Source: Polynucleobacter meluiroseus
GTDB lineage: Bacteria; Pseudomonadota; Gammaproteobacteria; Burkholderiales; Burkholderiaceae
Direction: 5' to 3'
Assembly: GCA_943329505.2 (NCBI GenBank)
Contig: CALQED020000015.1
Coordinates: forward strand, 1-11,321
Length of the DNA: 11,321 nt
The notes beneath the pieces are model-generated. The model was not told the DNA's origin and did not search any database. It saw nothing but the letters and a program-made list of their open reading frames with translations. A program made the translations under genes and the position numbers. This document shows, in pieces, positions 1-6,687 of the stretch (positions are counted from its first letter, which is position 1; every line of letters starts with the position of its first letter).

Positions 1-519
1 TAGGTGATGAACAGTTTCTTGCGCGCGTACTGGAACCATTTGCTTGATAAATCCAAAGAAGTGATTCCAGTCCATCAACAAATAAAACATGACAAACACG
101 ATTAAAACGGCATTCACAAACCCGGCAATCACTGAGCTCCCAGACATGAGTACGGTTTCAAAAGTACTCGTCATGAGTGCATCGGCGTTATCGCTAATGT
201 GAGTAGAAATTTTTTGGGAGACTGTCGTTTTTAAAGCACCCCAATTAATATTCAGATCAAACTCTGCTAATTTGGGCCCAAGCCAGGCCTGGGTATTTGC
301 AATCCAATCTGGTAATTGAGTCTTGATGAGGGGTATTTCGGTTTTGAGCAGCCCAACAAAGAGGCTCAAAATAGCGATGACCACGCCTAAGCCAAAAATC
401 ACGGTCAATCCAGCCGCAACCGGTGCAGGCAATCGACGTCTTTCTAGCCATAGAAAAGCGGGCCGTAGGATATAGGCCAGGATGAATGCAGCTAGAAAGG
501 GGGTAAAAAGTTCAGCCAT
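1..519 (-). CDS. AI-2E/PerM-family membrane transporter, N-terminal 173 residues (partial; C-terminus beyond left edge)
   Basis: This reading frame runs without a stop from an ATG at 517-519 to the left edge. It encodes a hydrophobic protein with membrane segments at about residues 4-24, 35-58 and 128-149, the last running into FYLLMDWN, a pattern typical of AI-2E transporter (PF01594, PerM/YdgG-like) proteins. Between the second and third segments lies the polar stretch of about 70 residues expected for the family. The ATG has a good ribosome binding site (AGAGGA on the minus strand, positions 529-534, 9 bases upstream). Family members are usually about 350 residues, so roughly half is missing here. 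Members export small molecules or act in ion/proton antiport; the substrate cannot be read from sequence. It is divergent from purM with a 72-base gap. In Burkholderia I recall the same pair followed by hda, which would lie beyond the left edge. Confidence 0.88.
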   Translation of the reverse strand, partial: MAELFTPFLAAFILAYILRPAFLWLERRRLPAPVAAGLTVIFGLGVVIAILSLFVGLLKTEIPLIKTQLPDWIANTQAWLGPKLAEFDLNINWGALKTTVSQKISTHISDNADALMTSTFETVLMSGSSVIAGFVNAVLIVFVMFYLLMDWNHFFGFIKQMVPVRAQETVHHL

Positions 520-528
520 TACAAGTAA

Positions 529-534
529 TCCTCT
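529..534 (-). promoter_or_regulatory. Ribosome binding site deciding the AI-2E protein start
   Basis: Minus-strand AGAGGA lies 9 bases before the ATG at 517-519. The frame stays open upstream to beyond position 592 and could give a longer N-terminus, but the upstream codons are not hydrophobic and contain no other ATG. I therefore chose the ATG with this site. Confidence 0.55.
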
Positions 535-591
535 AGAATTCAATGATTCTACCGACCCAACAGCAATTTTTACTAATATTCCAGCTAAGAC

Positions 592-1644
592 ATGACTTCA
601 TCTACTAATTCTTCCCCAAAAGGCCTTTCCTACCGCGACGCTGGCGTCGATATTGACGCGGGGGATGCTTTAGTTGATCGTATCAAGCCTTTGGCTAAAA
701 AGACTATGCGGGAGGGTGTTTTAGCCGGAATTGGTGGCTTCGGTGCCTTGTTTGAGGTCCCGAAGCGCTATAAGGAGCCCGTTTTAGTTTCTGGTACTGA
801 CGGGGTCGGTACCAAGTTACGCTTGGCATTTGAGTGGAATCGTCACGATACGATCGGTCAAGATTTAGTGGCGATGAGCGTCAATGACATTTTGGTCCAG
901 GGTGCTGAGCCCCTTTTCTTTTTAGATTACTTTGCTTGCGGCAAGCTGACGGTTGATACTGCGGCCACCGTTGTTGGTGGAATTGCTAAAGGGTGCGAAT
1001 TATCTGGCTGCGCTCTCATCGGTGGTGAAACTGCAGAAATGCCCGGTATGTATCCTCCAGGTGAATATGACTTAGCTGGCTTTGCGGTGGGCGCAGTTGA
1101 GAAATCGAAAATTATTACTGGCAACACGATTGTTCCTGGTGATGTAGTGTTGGCAATCGGTTCCAGTGGTGCACATTCCAATGGCTATTCTTTGGTGCGC
1201 AAAATTATTGAACGTGCAGGCGCAAAACCAACAGATGATTTGGGCGGCCGTTCATTGGGTGATGTTGTCATGGCGCCAACCGAAATTTATGTGAAGCCTC
1301 TTTTGAAGTTAATCTCTGAGATGGATGTCAAAGGGATGGCACACATTACTGGTGGCGGCTTGGTTGATAACGTACCACGCGTGTTGCCAGAAAATACACA
1401 AGCAGTTCTTCATCGTGATAGCTGGCAAATGCCGGAACTCTTTCGCTGGTTGCAGATGAAAGGCGGCGTCGCTGACGCAGAGATGGTGCGTGTATTTAAC
1501 TGCGGTATTGGCATGGTAGTGATTGTTGCTCCTAGCCAGGCAGATGCCGCTATTAAATCGTTGACCGCCCAAGGTTTAAAAGCCTGGACTGTTGGTGAGG
1601 TGCTTGAACGTCCTGAGGGTGCTCCACAAACCATTGTGATCTAA
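592..1644 (+). CDS. purM: Phosphoribosylformylglycinamidine cyclo-ligase (AIR synthetase)
   Basis: PurM closes the imidazole ring of purines: it converts formylglycinamidine ribonucleotide plus ATP to aminoimidazole ribonucleotide in the cytoplasm, as a homodimer of the PurM/ATP-grasp-unrelated AIRS fold. At 350 residues it is full length for the family. The N-terminal signature [11 protein letters not shown] is at residues 14-24, the ATP/phosphate-binding GTDGVGTK at 68-75, the dimer-interface segment with [12 protein letters not shown] follows, GGETAEMPG starts at 144, and the glycine-rich HITGGG is at 251-256. The ATG at 592 gives the short polar N-terminal extension usual in Burkholderiales. 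No strong Shine-Dalgarno precedes it. A -10-like TAATAT at 574-579 would place a transcript start only a few bases upstream. It is divergent from the AI-2E gene and converges on miaA with a 25-base gap. Confidence 0.98.
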   Translation: MTSSTNSSPKGLSYRDAGVDIDAGDALVDRIKPLAKKTMREGVLAGIGGFGALFEVPKRYKEPVLVSGTDGVGTKLRLAFEWNRHDTIGQDLVAMSVNDILVQGAEPLFFLDYFACGKLTVDTAATVVGGIAKGCELSGCALIGGETAEMPGMYPPGEYDLAGFAVGAVEKSKIITGNTIVPGDVVLAIGSSGAHSNGYSLVRKIIERAGAKPTDDLGGRSLGDVVMAPTEIYVKPLLKLISEMDVKGMAHITGGGLVDNVPRVLPENTQAVLHRDSWQMPELFRWLQMKGGVADAEMVRVFNCGIGMVVIVAPSQADAAIKSLTAQGLKAWTVGEVLERPEGAPQTIVI

Positions 1645-1669
1645 ATCACCACGCTGATTTACTCCCTAC

Positions 1670-2674
1670 TTATTTTTTTAAATGACTTTTGCAGTAATCT
1701 AAGGCCGCCTTCAGTTCAGCTGGATTGAAAGGGTCAAAGGTTTTTCTGCCCGCAATGGCTCTTAGCCAAGTGAGCTGCCGTTTGCCGAGCTGTCTAGTCG
1801 CCGCTAATGCTTTGTAGCGCATTTGCTCTGCATCAATATCGCCATTGAGATATTCCCAGGCTTGGCGATAACCCACTGAACGAATTGCTGGTAGATCTGC
1901 ATGAAGTGCAAGATTATTTTTTAGCATTCTGACTTCATCCAAGAATCCTGCGAGTAGCATTTCATCAAAACGTTTTTCTAAATTCTGATGAAGTCGTTTA
2001 CGGTCACTTGGCTCAAGTGCAACTAAGTTAATCCACGCCGGTATTGCCGATCCTTCCCTACCGTCTTCACTAGGAGAATCTGCCAGTAATACTGACATGG
2101 GTTTGCCAGTGATTTCAAATACCTCAAGCGCACGTTGCACTCTTTGTGAATCATTGGGCTGTAAACGTGCTGCAGTTTCTGGATCTACTTGGACTAGCTT
2201 GGTATGCATTGCAGGCCAGCCTAGCGTACCACCTTCTTTATCTAGTCGCGCCCGAATTTCTGGGTTGGCGGCAGGCAAAGCAGAGAGACCATGTGCCCAG
2301 GCCCTCCAATACAGCATGGTTCCGCCAACCACAACAGGAATATTTCCACGGCTCTGAATTTCTTCGCAGAGCCGCTTTGCATCTTTGGCGAAGCGTGCGG
2401 CCGAATAAACCTCATTGGGCTCAAGGATATCGATCAGGTGATGAATCACTGCCGCTTGTTCTGCTTTGGTAGGTTTTGCACTACCAATATCTAGCCCGCG
2501 ATATACCAATGCAGAGTCCATGCTGATGAGCTCAAGCCTGAGCCCAAGCGATTTAGCGTACTCGGCCAAGGACATGGCGAGATGGGTTTTGCCTGAACCA
2601 GTAGGCCCAACAATACACAGTATGGGGTTTGCTTCTAGTGGCTGCATAGGCTGAATGTAGGGTTCAGTTTGCAT
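1670..2674 (-). CDS. miaA: tRNA dimethylallyltransferase
   Basis: MiaA transfers a dimethylallyl group to N6 of adenosine 37 next to the anticodon of UNN-reading tRNAs, the first step towards ms2i6A. The 334-residue product carries the P-loop GPTGSGKT at residues 23-30, the following MDSALVYRGLDIGSAKPT-type segment that binds substrate, VVGGTMLYWRA, and the C-terminal SVGYRQAWEYL and ATRQLGKRQLTWLR blocks that contact tRNA. Length is slightly above the E. coli enzyme (about 316). Two starts are possible: ATG at 2672-2674, or ATG at 2645-2647 (residue 10). Neither has a Shine-Dalgarno. I kept the first because a perfect -10 box lies 5 bases upstream, which fits a leaderless message; the second would then have a 27-base leader. 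The last codons converge on purM. Confidence 0.97.
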   Translation of the reverse strand: MQTEPYIQPMQPLEANPILCIVGPTGSGKTHLAMSLAEYAKSLGLRLELISMDSALVYRGLDIGSAKPTKAEQAAVIHHLIDILEPNEVYSAARFAKDAKRLCEEIQSRGNIPVVVGGTMLYWRAWAHGLSALPAANPEIRARLDKEGGTLGWPAMHTKLVQVDPETAARLQPNDSQRVQRALEVFEITGKPMSVLLADSPSEDGREGSAIPAWINLVALEPSDRKRLHQNLEKRFDEMLLAGFLDEVRMLKNNLALHADLPAIRSVGYRQAWEYLNGDIDAEQMRYKALAATRQLGKRQLTWLRAIAGRKTFDPFNPAELKAALDYCKSHLKK

Positions 2675-2679
2675 GCTTC

Positions 2680-2709
2680 ATTATAAGAGCCTGTTAATAT
2701 CCGCAACAA
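2680..2709 (-). promoter_or_regulatory. Candidate sigma-70 promoter of miaA (perfect -10, leaderless geometry)
   Basis: On the minus strand, TATAAT occupies 2685-2680 and is preceded by an 18-base spacer and a half-matching -35 TTGTTG (2709-2704). Only 5 bases separate the -10 box from the miaA ATG at 2674, so transcription should begin at or within a base or two of that ATG. The -35 is weak (three of six consensus bases). Confidence 0.45.
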
Positions 2710-2719
2710 ACCTATCTTT

Positions 2720-2723
2720 GGAG
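2720..2723 (+). promoter_or_regulatory. Ribosome binding site supporting the TTG start of the DedA gene
   Basis: GGAG with a 6-base spacer precedes TTG at 2730-2732. No comparable site precedes the ATG at 2673, so this site decides the start. Confidence 0.65.
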
Positions 2724-2729
2724 TGCAAG

Positions 2730-3377
2730 TTGATTGATGCCCTTTTGCAACTAAGTGATTTATTGCTACATATTGATCGCCATTTAGATATTGTGATCTC
2801 CCAATATGGCCCTTGGGCTTATGGATTGCTATTTGCGATTGTGTTTGCAGAAACCGGCCTAGTAATTGCCCCATTTTTACCAGGGGACTCTCTCTTGTTT
2901 ATTGCGGGTGCTTACTGTGCAACCGAACACTTCAATATTTGGACTTTATGTATTGGTCTCTTGATTGCTGCAATTGCTGGCAACACAGTGAACTACTTCA
3001 TTGGTCGATGGATCGGCAAGAAAGTATTTAGTTCTAAGTCACGTTGGATTGATCAAGGCGCATTACTCAAGACACATGCTTTTTATGAAAAGCATGGCGG
3101 CAAGACCATCATCATTGCGCGCTTCTTGCCCATCATTAGAACCTTTGCACCATTTATTGCGGGCGTATCAGAGATGAACTTCTCACGCTTTCAGTTCTTC
3201 AATATCACCGGCGCCATACTCTGGGTTTGTGGTTTAGTCATTGCTGGATACTTCTTTGGCAATATTCCGATCATCCGCCAAAACTTAAATGTGATTGTGC
3301 TGGTAGGAATTGGTGCAGCAGCAGTCCCAGTTGTATTGGCCGCACTCTATAAGATTTTTCAGCGCAAGCAACACTGA
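2730..3377 (+). CDS. DedA-family inner-membrane protein (SNARE-associated/VTT domain)
   Basis: DedA proteins are inner-membrane proteins with the VTT fold. They are implicated in lipid carrier recycling and proton-dependent envelope homeostasis, for example E. coli YqjA and YghB. From a TTG start at 2730 the product is 215 residues. It carries E41 and D53 in the segment FAETGLVIAPFLPGD and R131, P134 and R137 in ARFLPIIRTFAP. These match the acidic pair and the arginine pair shown to be essential in YqjA. Four or more hydrophobic segments follow the VTT pattern. I chose TTG because GGAG at 2720-2723 lies 6 bases upstream and the resulting MIDALLQL start fits the family. The longer frame from an ATG at 2673 overlaps the miaA start and adds 19 atypical residues. 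It converges on the SirB1 gene. The specific lipid substrate is unknown. Confidence 0.93.
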   Translation: MIDALLQLSDLLLHIDRHLDIVISQYGPWAYGLLFAIVFAETGLVIAPFLPGDSLLFIAGAYCATEHFNIWTLCIGLLIAAIAGNTVNYFIGRWIGKKVFSSKSRWIDQGALLKTHAFYEKHGGKTIIIARFLPIIRTFAPFIAGVSEMNFSRFQFFNITGAILWVCGLVIAGYFFGNIPIIRQNLNVIVLVGIGAAAVPVVLAALYKIFQRKQH

Positions 3378-3405
3378 AGCAAACCAAACTCAGTCAATAA
3401 CGGAG

Positions 3406-4248
3406 TTAGTGCAGCTTGGTTTGACTTTCTAAAGTAGCGATATGTTCACGAATATCACTCGCATCTTCTGCTTCTGGAGATTCGCTGAGGTAGCGATGCA
3501 TATCAGCCAATGCAGGACGCAAATACTCTAGTTGTGCAAAGATCAGACCACGATCTCTGATCTCTTCAATCGAGTCTGGCAACAAAATCACGAGGCGTTC
3601 TTGAATGCCTAGTAAGCGTTCCCAGCGTTCATGCTCTGAGTAGATCATTTTGAGATTTCTGAGGAAGCGCGACAAGATCTCCCTGGAGCTAGAGGCCCGA
3701 AGAAAGACATTCAGAGGCAGGCTGAGCTCACCTCGATAGCCTTTAGCATCCAAATAGGGATCAAGCATTTCTTGTAGTTCATGCTTGGAGAGTGAGTCAC
3801 CTGTCAAAGGATCCATGATGACTTCACCTTGTTGCAAGGAAATGCGCATCATGAAGTGATTCGGAAATGAAACGCCCCGAATCTTTAAACCAATTTGTTG
3901 ACCTAATTCCATCATCAAAATAGCTAGTGAAATAGGAATACCTCTGCGATTTTCGAGCACATAGTGCAGATAAGAATTTTCAGGAGCATAAAAATCATTT
4001 GGATTTGGACCAAAGCCCAACTCGACATAAAAGAAATGCTTCAGAATTTGTAATCGTTGAATTGGGGACGTATCTGGCGAAATACGTTTCTTTAATTTAT
4101 TTCCCAGCTCGTCAAGGTGATCGAGTATTCCCTGTACATCGAGATCCGGATATGCGTGCTGCGCTACTGCAATGGCAGCTTCCGTTAATGGGAAGTGCTC
4201 GTCTTCAGTGACTAATGAGGTGAAATAGTCGAGTTGTTGTGTTGGCAT
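3406..4248 (-). CDS. SirB1-family protein (transglutaminase-like fold, catalytically degenerate) with TPR-like C-terminus
   Basis: The 280-residue cytoplasmic protein has the SirB1/YchA signature (PF13369): NSYLHYVLENRRGIPISLA at 91-109, then SFPNHFMMRI with H131 and IMDPLTG with D146. H131 and D146 correspond to the His and Asp of the transglutaminase triad. The position of the nucleophile falls in GIPIS, and the whole protein contains no cysteine, so papain-like catalysis is not possible. Residues of about 185-275 are helical with TPR-like spacing, suggesting a protein-binding role. The ATG lies 5 bases after the murJ stop and has no clear Shine-Dalgarno, which points to translational coupling to murJ. 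Function of the family is not established. Confidence 0.9.
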   Translation of the reverse strand: MPTQQLDYFTSLVTEDEHFPLTEAAIAVAQHAYPDLDVQGILDHLDELGNKLKKRISPDTSPIQRLQILKHFFYVELGFGPNPNDFYAPENSYLHYVLENRRGIPISLAILMMELGQQIGLKIRGVSFPNHFMMRISLQQGEVIMDPLTGDSLSKHELQEMLDPYLDAKGYRGELSLPLNVFLRASSSREILSRFLRNLKMIYSEHERWERLLGIQERLVILLPDSIEEIRDRGLIFAQLEYLRPALADMHRYLSESPEAEDASDIREHIATLESQTKLH

Positions 4249-4253
4249 ACATA

Positions 4254-5807
4254 CTATTTTGCATGACGTAAGAATTTTTGCCAGCGAATTCCAACTAAAG
4301 CTAGGGCGCCAAAGTAAACCAAGGCTGCAGCCCCAAGCCAGAGGGCTAATAAACCAATCCGCGTCCAGGGCTCAGCCTGTAAGGCGATCCACTGATGCGC
4401 ATGAGCGGCATAAAAAAGTACCGCAGAGAAGGGGATTAAAGCCAAAAAGAGCTTCCCTAAATAGCCTGCCCAGGCAGCGCTTGGGAGAGCTCCCCGTTTA
4501 TGCAGCCCAACCCATAGCAGAGCAGCATTCAGGCAGGCCCCAGCACCAACCGACAGGGCCAGGCCTGCATGACCAAGCCAGGGTACAAATACTAAGTTGG
4601 CCAACTGTGTTGCGACCAAGACAAATAATCCAATTTTGACTGGGGTGCGGATATCTTGGCGTGAATAAAAGCCAGGTGCCAGTATCTTTACAAGAATTAA
4701 TCCGATTAGACCAACACCATAGGCGGCCAATGCACGTTGCGTCATTAATACATCTAGCGCATTAAATTTTCCATAGTGATACAAGACTGCTGCCAATGGT
4801 TCACCAAAAATCAATAAGGTAATGGCACAAGGCGCCGCGAGTAGGAAAGTTAATTGCAATCCCCAAATCAATAGTTCACCAGCATGTACTAGATCATTTT
4901 TAGCATTGGCTTTGCTCAAGCTTGGCAGGAGCACTGTACCCAAAGCAACACCAAGGAGTGCAGTCGGAAATTCCATTAAGCGGTCTGCGTAGGAAAGCCA
5001 AGAGACGCTGCCCGTTTGTAGGCGTGATGCAATATTGGTATTAATGATGAGTGAGATTTGTGCAACAGAGACGGCAAAGACTGCTGGCCCCATCAGTTTT
5101 AAAACCCGCTTTGCTTCTGGATTGGCAATGGCAGTTTTGATGGCGCCAGGTAATAAACCAATGCGCGGCAAAAGTCCTAAACGAGCAAGTGCTGGAATCT
5201 GAATGACTAGTTGCAAAACGCCACCCAACAAAACACCAATACTGAGGGCATAAATCGGTTGCTCTAAATGGGGCGCTAAAAAGATGGCGCTTGCGATCAA
5301 GGAGAGGTTGAGCAAGACGGGTGTAAAAGCCGGGACTGCAAAGCGGTGGTAGGTATTTAAAATTCCCGCAGATAGGGAAACCATGGAAATCAGCCCAATG
5401 TAGGGAAACATGATTTGAGTCATCACTACGCTGGCGTCATAGGCAGGGCCGCCGCTAAAGCCCGTAGCAATGACCAGAATGAGCAGAGGAGCGCCAATGA
5501 CCCCTAGTAATACCGTAAGGAGCAAAGCCCAAAATAAGAGCGTGGCAACTGCATTAATGAGGGTTTTGGCCTGGTTTTGGTCCGCATTGTTGGAAATTTC
5601 TCCCAAAATGGGTACAAAAGCCTGGGAGAAGGCCCCTTCGGCAAAGAGTCGACGAAGTAGATTCGGTAGTCTAAAAGCAACATTAAAGGCGTCAGTCCAC
5701 TCTGAGGCCCCGAAACTGTGAGCAATCAAGGTTTCCCGAAGTAGCCCCGTAATGCGGGAGAGCATGGTCAGGGAGCTAACCTTGGCGGCGGCAGAAAGCA
5801 GGTTCAT
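4254..5807 (-). CDS. murJ: Lipid II flippase MurJ (MviN)
   Basis: MurJ moves lipid-linked peptidoglycan precursor (lipid II) from the inner to the outer face of the cytoplasmic membrane. The 517-residue product aligns with the E. coli protein (511 residues) over its whole length. The cavity arginines fall at equivalent positions: R18 and R24 in SRITGLLRE and R52 in LPNLLRRLFAEGAFSQAFVP. The conserved SYADRLMEFP, LGVALGTVLLPSLSK and LAPGFYSRQDI blocks are also present. About 14 hydrophobic segments are visible. The ATG at 5807 gives MNLLSAAAKVSSLTM, the usual start. An AGGTG motif about 11 bases upstream may serve as ribosome binding site. It is the first gene of a two-gene unit with the SirB1 gene and is divergent from rpsT. 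Confidence 0.97.
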   Translation of the reverse strand: MNLLSAAAKVSSLTMLSRITGLLRETLIAHSFGASEWTDAFNVAFRLPNLLRRLFAEGAFSQAFVPILGEISNNADQNQAKTLINAVATLLFWALLLTVLLGVIGAPLLILVIATGFSGGPAYDASVVMTQIMFPYIGLISMVSLSAGILNTYHRFAVPAFTPVLLNLSLIASAIFLAPHLEQPIYALSIGVLLGGVLQLVIQIPALARLGLLPRIGLLPGAIKTAIANPEAKRVLKLMGPAVFAVSVAQISLIINTNIASRLQTGSVSWLSYADRLMEFPTALLGVALGTVLLPSLSKANAKNDLVHAGELLIWGLQLTFLLAAPCAITLLIFGEPLAAVLYHYGKFNALDVLMTQRALAAYGVGLIGLILVKILAPGFYSRQDIRTPVKIGLFVLVATQLANLVFVPWLGHAGLALSVGAGACLNAALLWVGLHKRGALPSAAWAGYLGKLFLALIPFSAVLFYAAHAHQWIALQAEPWTRIGLLALWLGAAALVYFGALALVGIRWQKFLRHAK

Positions 5808-5837
5808 GAGCCGATTTTCACCTATTTATGGGTAGAC

Positions 5838-5866
5838 TGGGCTTTTTTGCCCCTTTAAGGTAAAAT
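5838..5866 (+). promoter_or_regulatory. Candidate rpsT promoter
   Basis: A -10-like TAAAAT (5861-5866, five of six consensus bases) lies 17 bases after a poor -35 TGGGCT (5838-5843). The start would be near 5873, leaving an rpsT leader of about 85 bases. A small hairpin, GGGC-TTTTTT-GCCC (5839-5852), overlaps the -35. The call rests mainly on the -10 box and spacing. Confidence 0.28.
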
Positions 5867-5958
5867 CTTGGGTTTTGGTGGGCTTGCTTATGAAGCTGGC
5901 AGGTTCACGAGATTTTTAACTAATCGCATTTTGCAATTTATAGAGGCAAGGTTTAAAG

Positions 5959-6225
5959 ATGGCCAATACAGCACAAGCGCGTAAACGCGCACGCCAGGCA
6001 GTAAAACAGAATGAGCACAACTCCAGTTTGCGTTCTAAGCTCCGCACTTCCATTAAGGCAGTTCGTAAGGCAATTGAAACTGGTGATAAAGCTGCTGCAG
6101 CGAAGGTGTTTGCAGCAACGCAATCTACTATCGACAAGATTTCCGATAAAAAGATCGCTCATAAAAATACTGCGGCTCGTCAAAAGTCACGTTTATCTGC
6201 AGCAATTAAGTCGATGGCAGCGTAA
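5959..6225 (+). CDS. rpsT: 30S ribosomal protein S20
   Basis: S20 is a primary 16S rRNA-binding protein that helps assemble the body of the 30S subunit. The 88-residue product is highly basic and alanine-rich, begins [25 protein letters not shown] as in other proteobacteria, and consists of long helices; length matches the family. AAGG at 5948-5951 with a 7-base spacer is its ribosome binding site. It is a single-gene unit: murJ is divergent upstream and a strong terminator lies 45 bases downstream. E. coli S20 regulates its own translation; nothing in this leader lets me confirm that here. Confidence 0.98.
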   Translation: MANTAQARKRARQAVKQNEHNSSLRSKLRTSIKAVRKAIETGDKAAAAKVFAATQSTIDKISDKKIAHKNTAARQKSRLSAAIKSMAA

Positions 6226-6241
6226 TTTAGTAAACGTTTTA

Positions 6242-6272
6242 GGCTGGTCGAATCATCATTTCGACCTAAGCC
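6242..6272 (+). other. Hairpin just upstream of the rpsT terminator
   Basis: GGTCGA (6246-6251) pairs with TCGACC (6261-6266) around a 9-base loop. The stem can extend through GGCT (6242-6245) and AGCC (6269-6272) with a 2-base bulge. Its right arm shares two bases with the terminator stem, so the extended form and the terminator compete slightly. It may protect the 3' end of the rpsT mRNA. Confidence 0.5.
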
Positions 6273-6303
6273 CGCTCCTCATCAGAGCGGGTTTTTGTTT
6301 TTA
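6271..6303 (+). terminator. Intrinsic terminator of rpsT
   Basis: CCCGCTC (6271-6277) pairs perfectly with GAGCGGG (6285-6291) around a 7-base loop and is followed by five Ts, one G and more Ts (6292-6303). The minus strand has no T-run after the stem, so it should not stop the convergent DUF3579 transcript efficiently. Confidence 0.9.
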
Positions 6304-6306
6304 GGG

Positions 6307-6615
6307 CTAGGTTTGGGGTTTGGGTTCAAACTCACAGGCCTCTTCAATCGGTAGACTGTTGTCTTTAGCAAAGTTCATGACAAAGTCGAGCGCTCTTGGA
6401 TCGAGGTCGCCTAGTCTAGTATCGATAACAACGCATTTCACGGTTGCAATCAGCACTGGTCTGACATAAGGCGAATAAGTGAAGCGAGGGTCCCCAGAAT
6501 CTCCTGGGGGGCGAAACGTAGCCATTACCCCGCAAAGACGCTCCGCCCAATCGCTTGGCCGAAATGGTTTGCCAGAAGTGTTAATGCCTTGAATGAAAAG
6601 CTTTTTATGGTTCAA
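6307..6615 (-). CDS. DUF3579 domain protein of unknown function
   Basis: The 102-residue product matches what I know of DUF3579 (PF12112), a small family found mainly in betaproteobacteria. Recognisable parts are LFIQGIN near the N-terminus, the block FRPSDWAERLCGVMA at about residues 18-32, YSPYVRPVL, and ALDFVMNFAKDN near the C-terminus. No signal peptide or membrane segment is visible, so it is probably cytoplasmic. The start codon is TTG (6613-6615). The frame is open upstream only to a TAA with no ATG in between, and no clear Shine-Dalgarno is present. It is divergent from argF and converges on rpsT, an arrangement I recall from other Burkholderiales. Its role is unknown, and a link to arginine synthesis is only suggested by position. 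Confidence 0.85.
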   Translation of the reverse strand: MNHKKLFIQGINTSGKPFRPSDWAERLCGVMATFRPPGDSGDPRFTYSPYVRPVLIATVKCVVIDTRLGDLDPRALDFVMNFAKDNSLPIEEACEFEPKPQT

Positions 6616-6631
6616 GTTGCCGTAAAGATGT

Positions 6632-6669
6632 TGTTAAGAATCAGTATTGCTAAGCCCTCTAGCTTAACA
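6632..6669. repeat. Inverted repeat in the DUF3579-argF divergent region
   Basis: TGTTAAG (6632-6638) and CTTAACA (6663-6669) are a perfect 7-base inverted repeat with a 24-base spacer. Inside it, TAAGC (6651-6655) and GCTTA (6662-6666) form a smaller hairpin that uses part of the same right arm, so the two are mutually exclusive. It could be an operator for either gene or an RNA structure; chance is possible. Confidence 0.35.
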
Positions 6670-6687
6670 GCCTGAGGTGGACGTAAG

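Noticed and set aside
534..551. Short inverted repeat TAGAAT / ATTCTA before the AI-2E gene
   Set aside because: Only six AT-rich pairs; expected by chance in an AT-rich gap.
1642..1679. A 7-bp AT-rich hairpin (TAAATCA / TGATTTA) over the purM stop, with a T-run downstream
   Set aside because: The T-run begins about 12 bases after the stem and the stem has a single GC pair, so it does not meet terminator geometry.
2146..2472. A 108-codon plus-strand frame antisense to miaA
   Set aside because: It lies wholly inside miaA, has no family resemblance and no initiation signal, so it is a shadow frame.
3380..3423. Inverted repeat CAAACCAA / TTGGTTTG between the convergent DedA and SirB1 genes
   Set aside because: The arms are 28 bases apart, one lies inside the SirB1 coding end, and no T-run follows on either strand. 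A weak bidirectional stop remains possible but unsupported.
4259..4639. A 126-codon plus-strand frame antisense to murJ
   Set aside because: Its composition reflects the complement of hydrophobic murJ codons, with no recognisable domain or ribosome binding site.
6011..6304. A 97-codon frame overlapping rpsT and running through its terminator
   Set aside because: It is a shifted frame of rpsT with no ribosome binding site and no recognisable protein; it spans the terminator hairpin.
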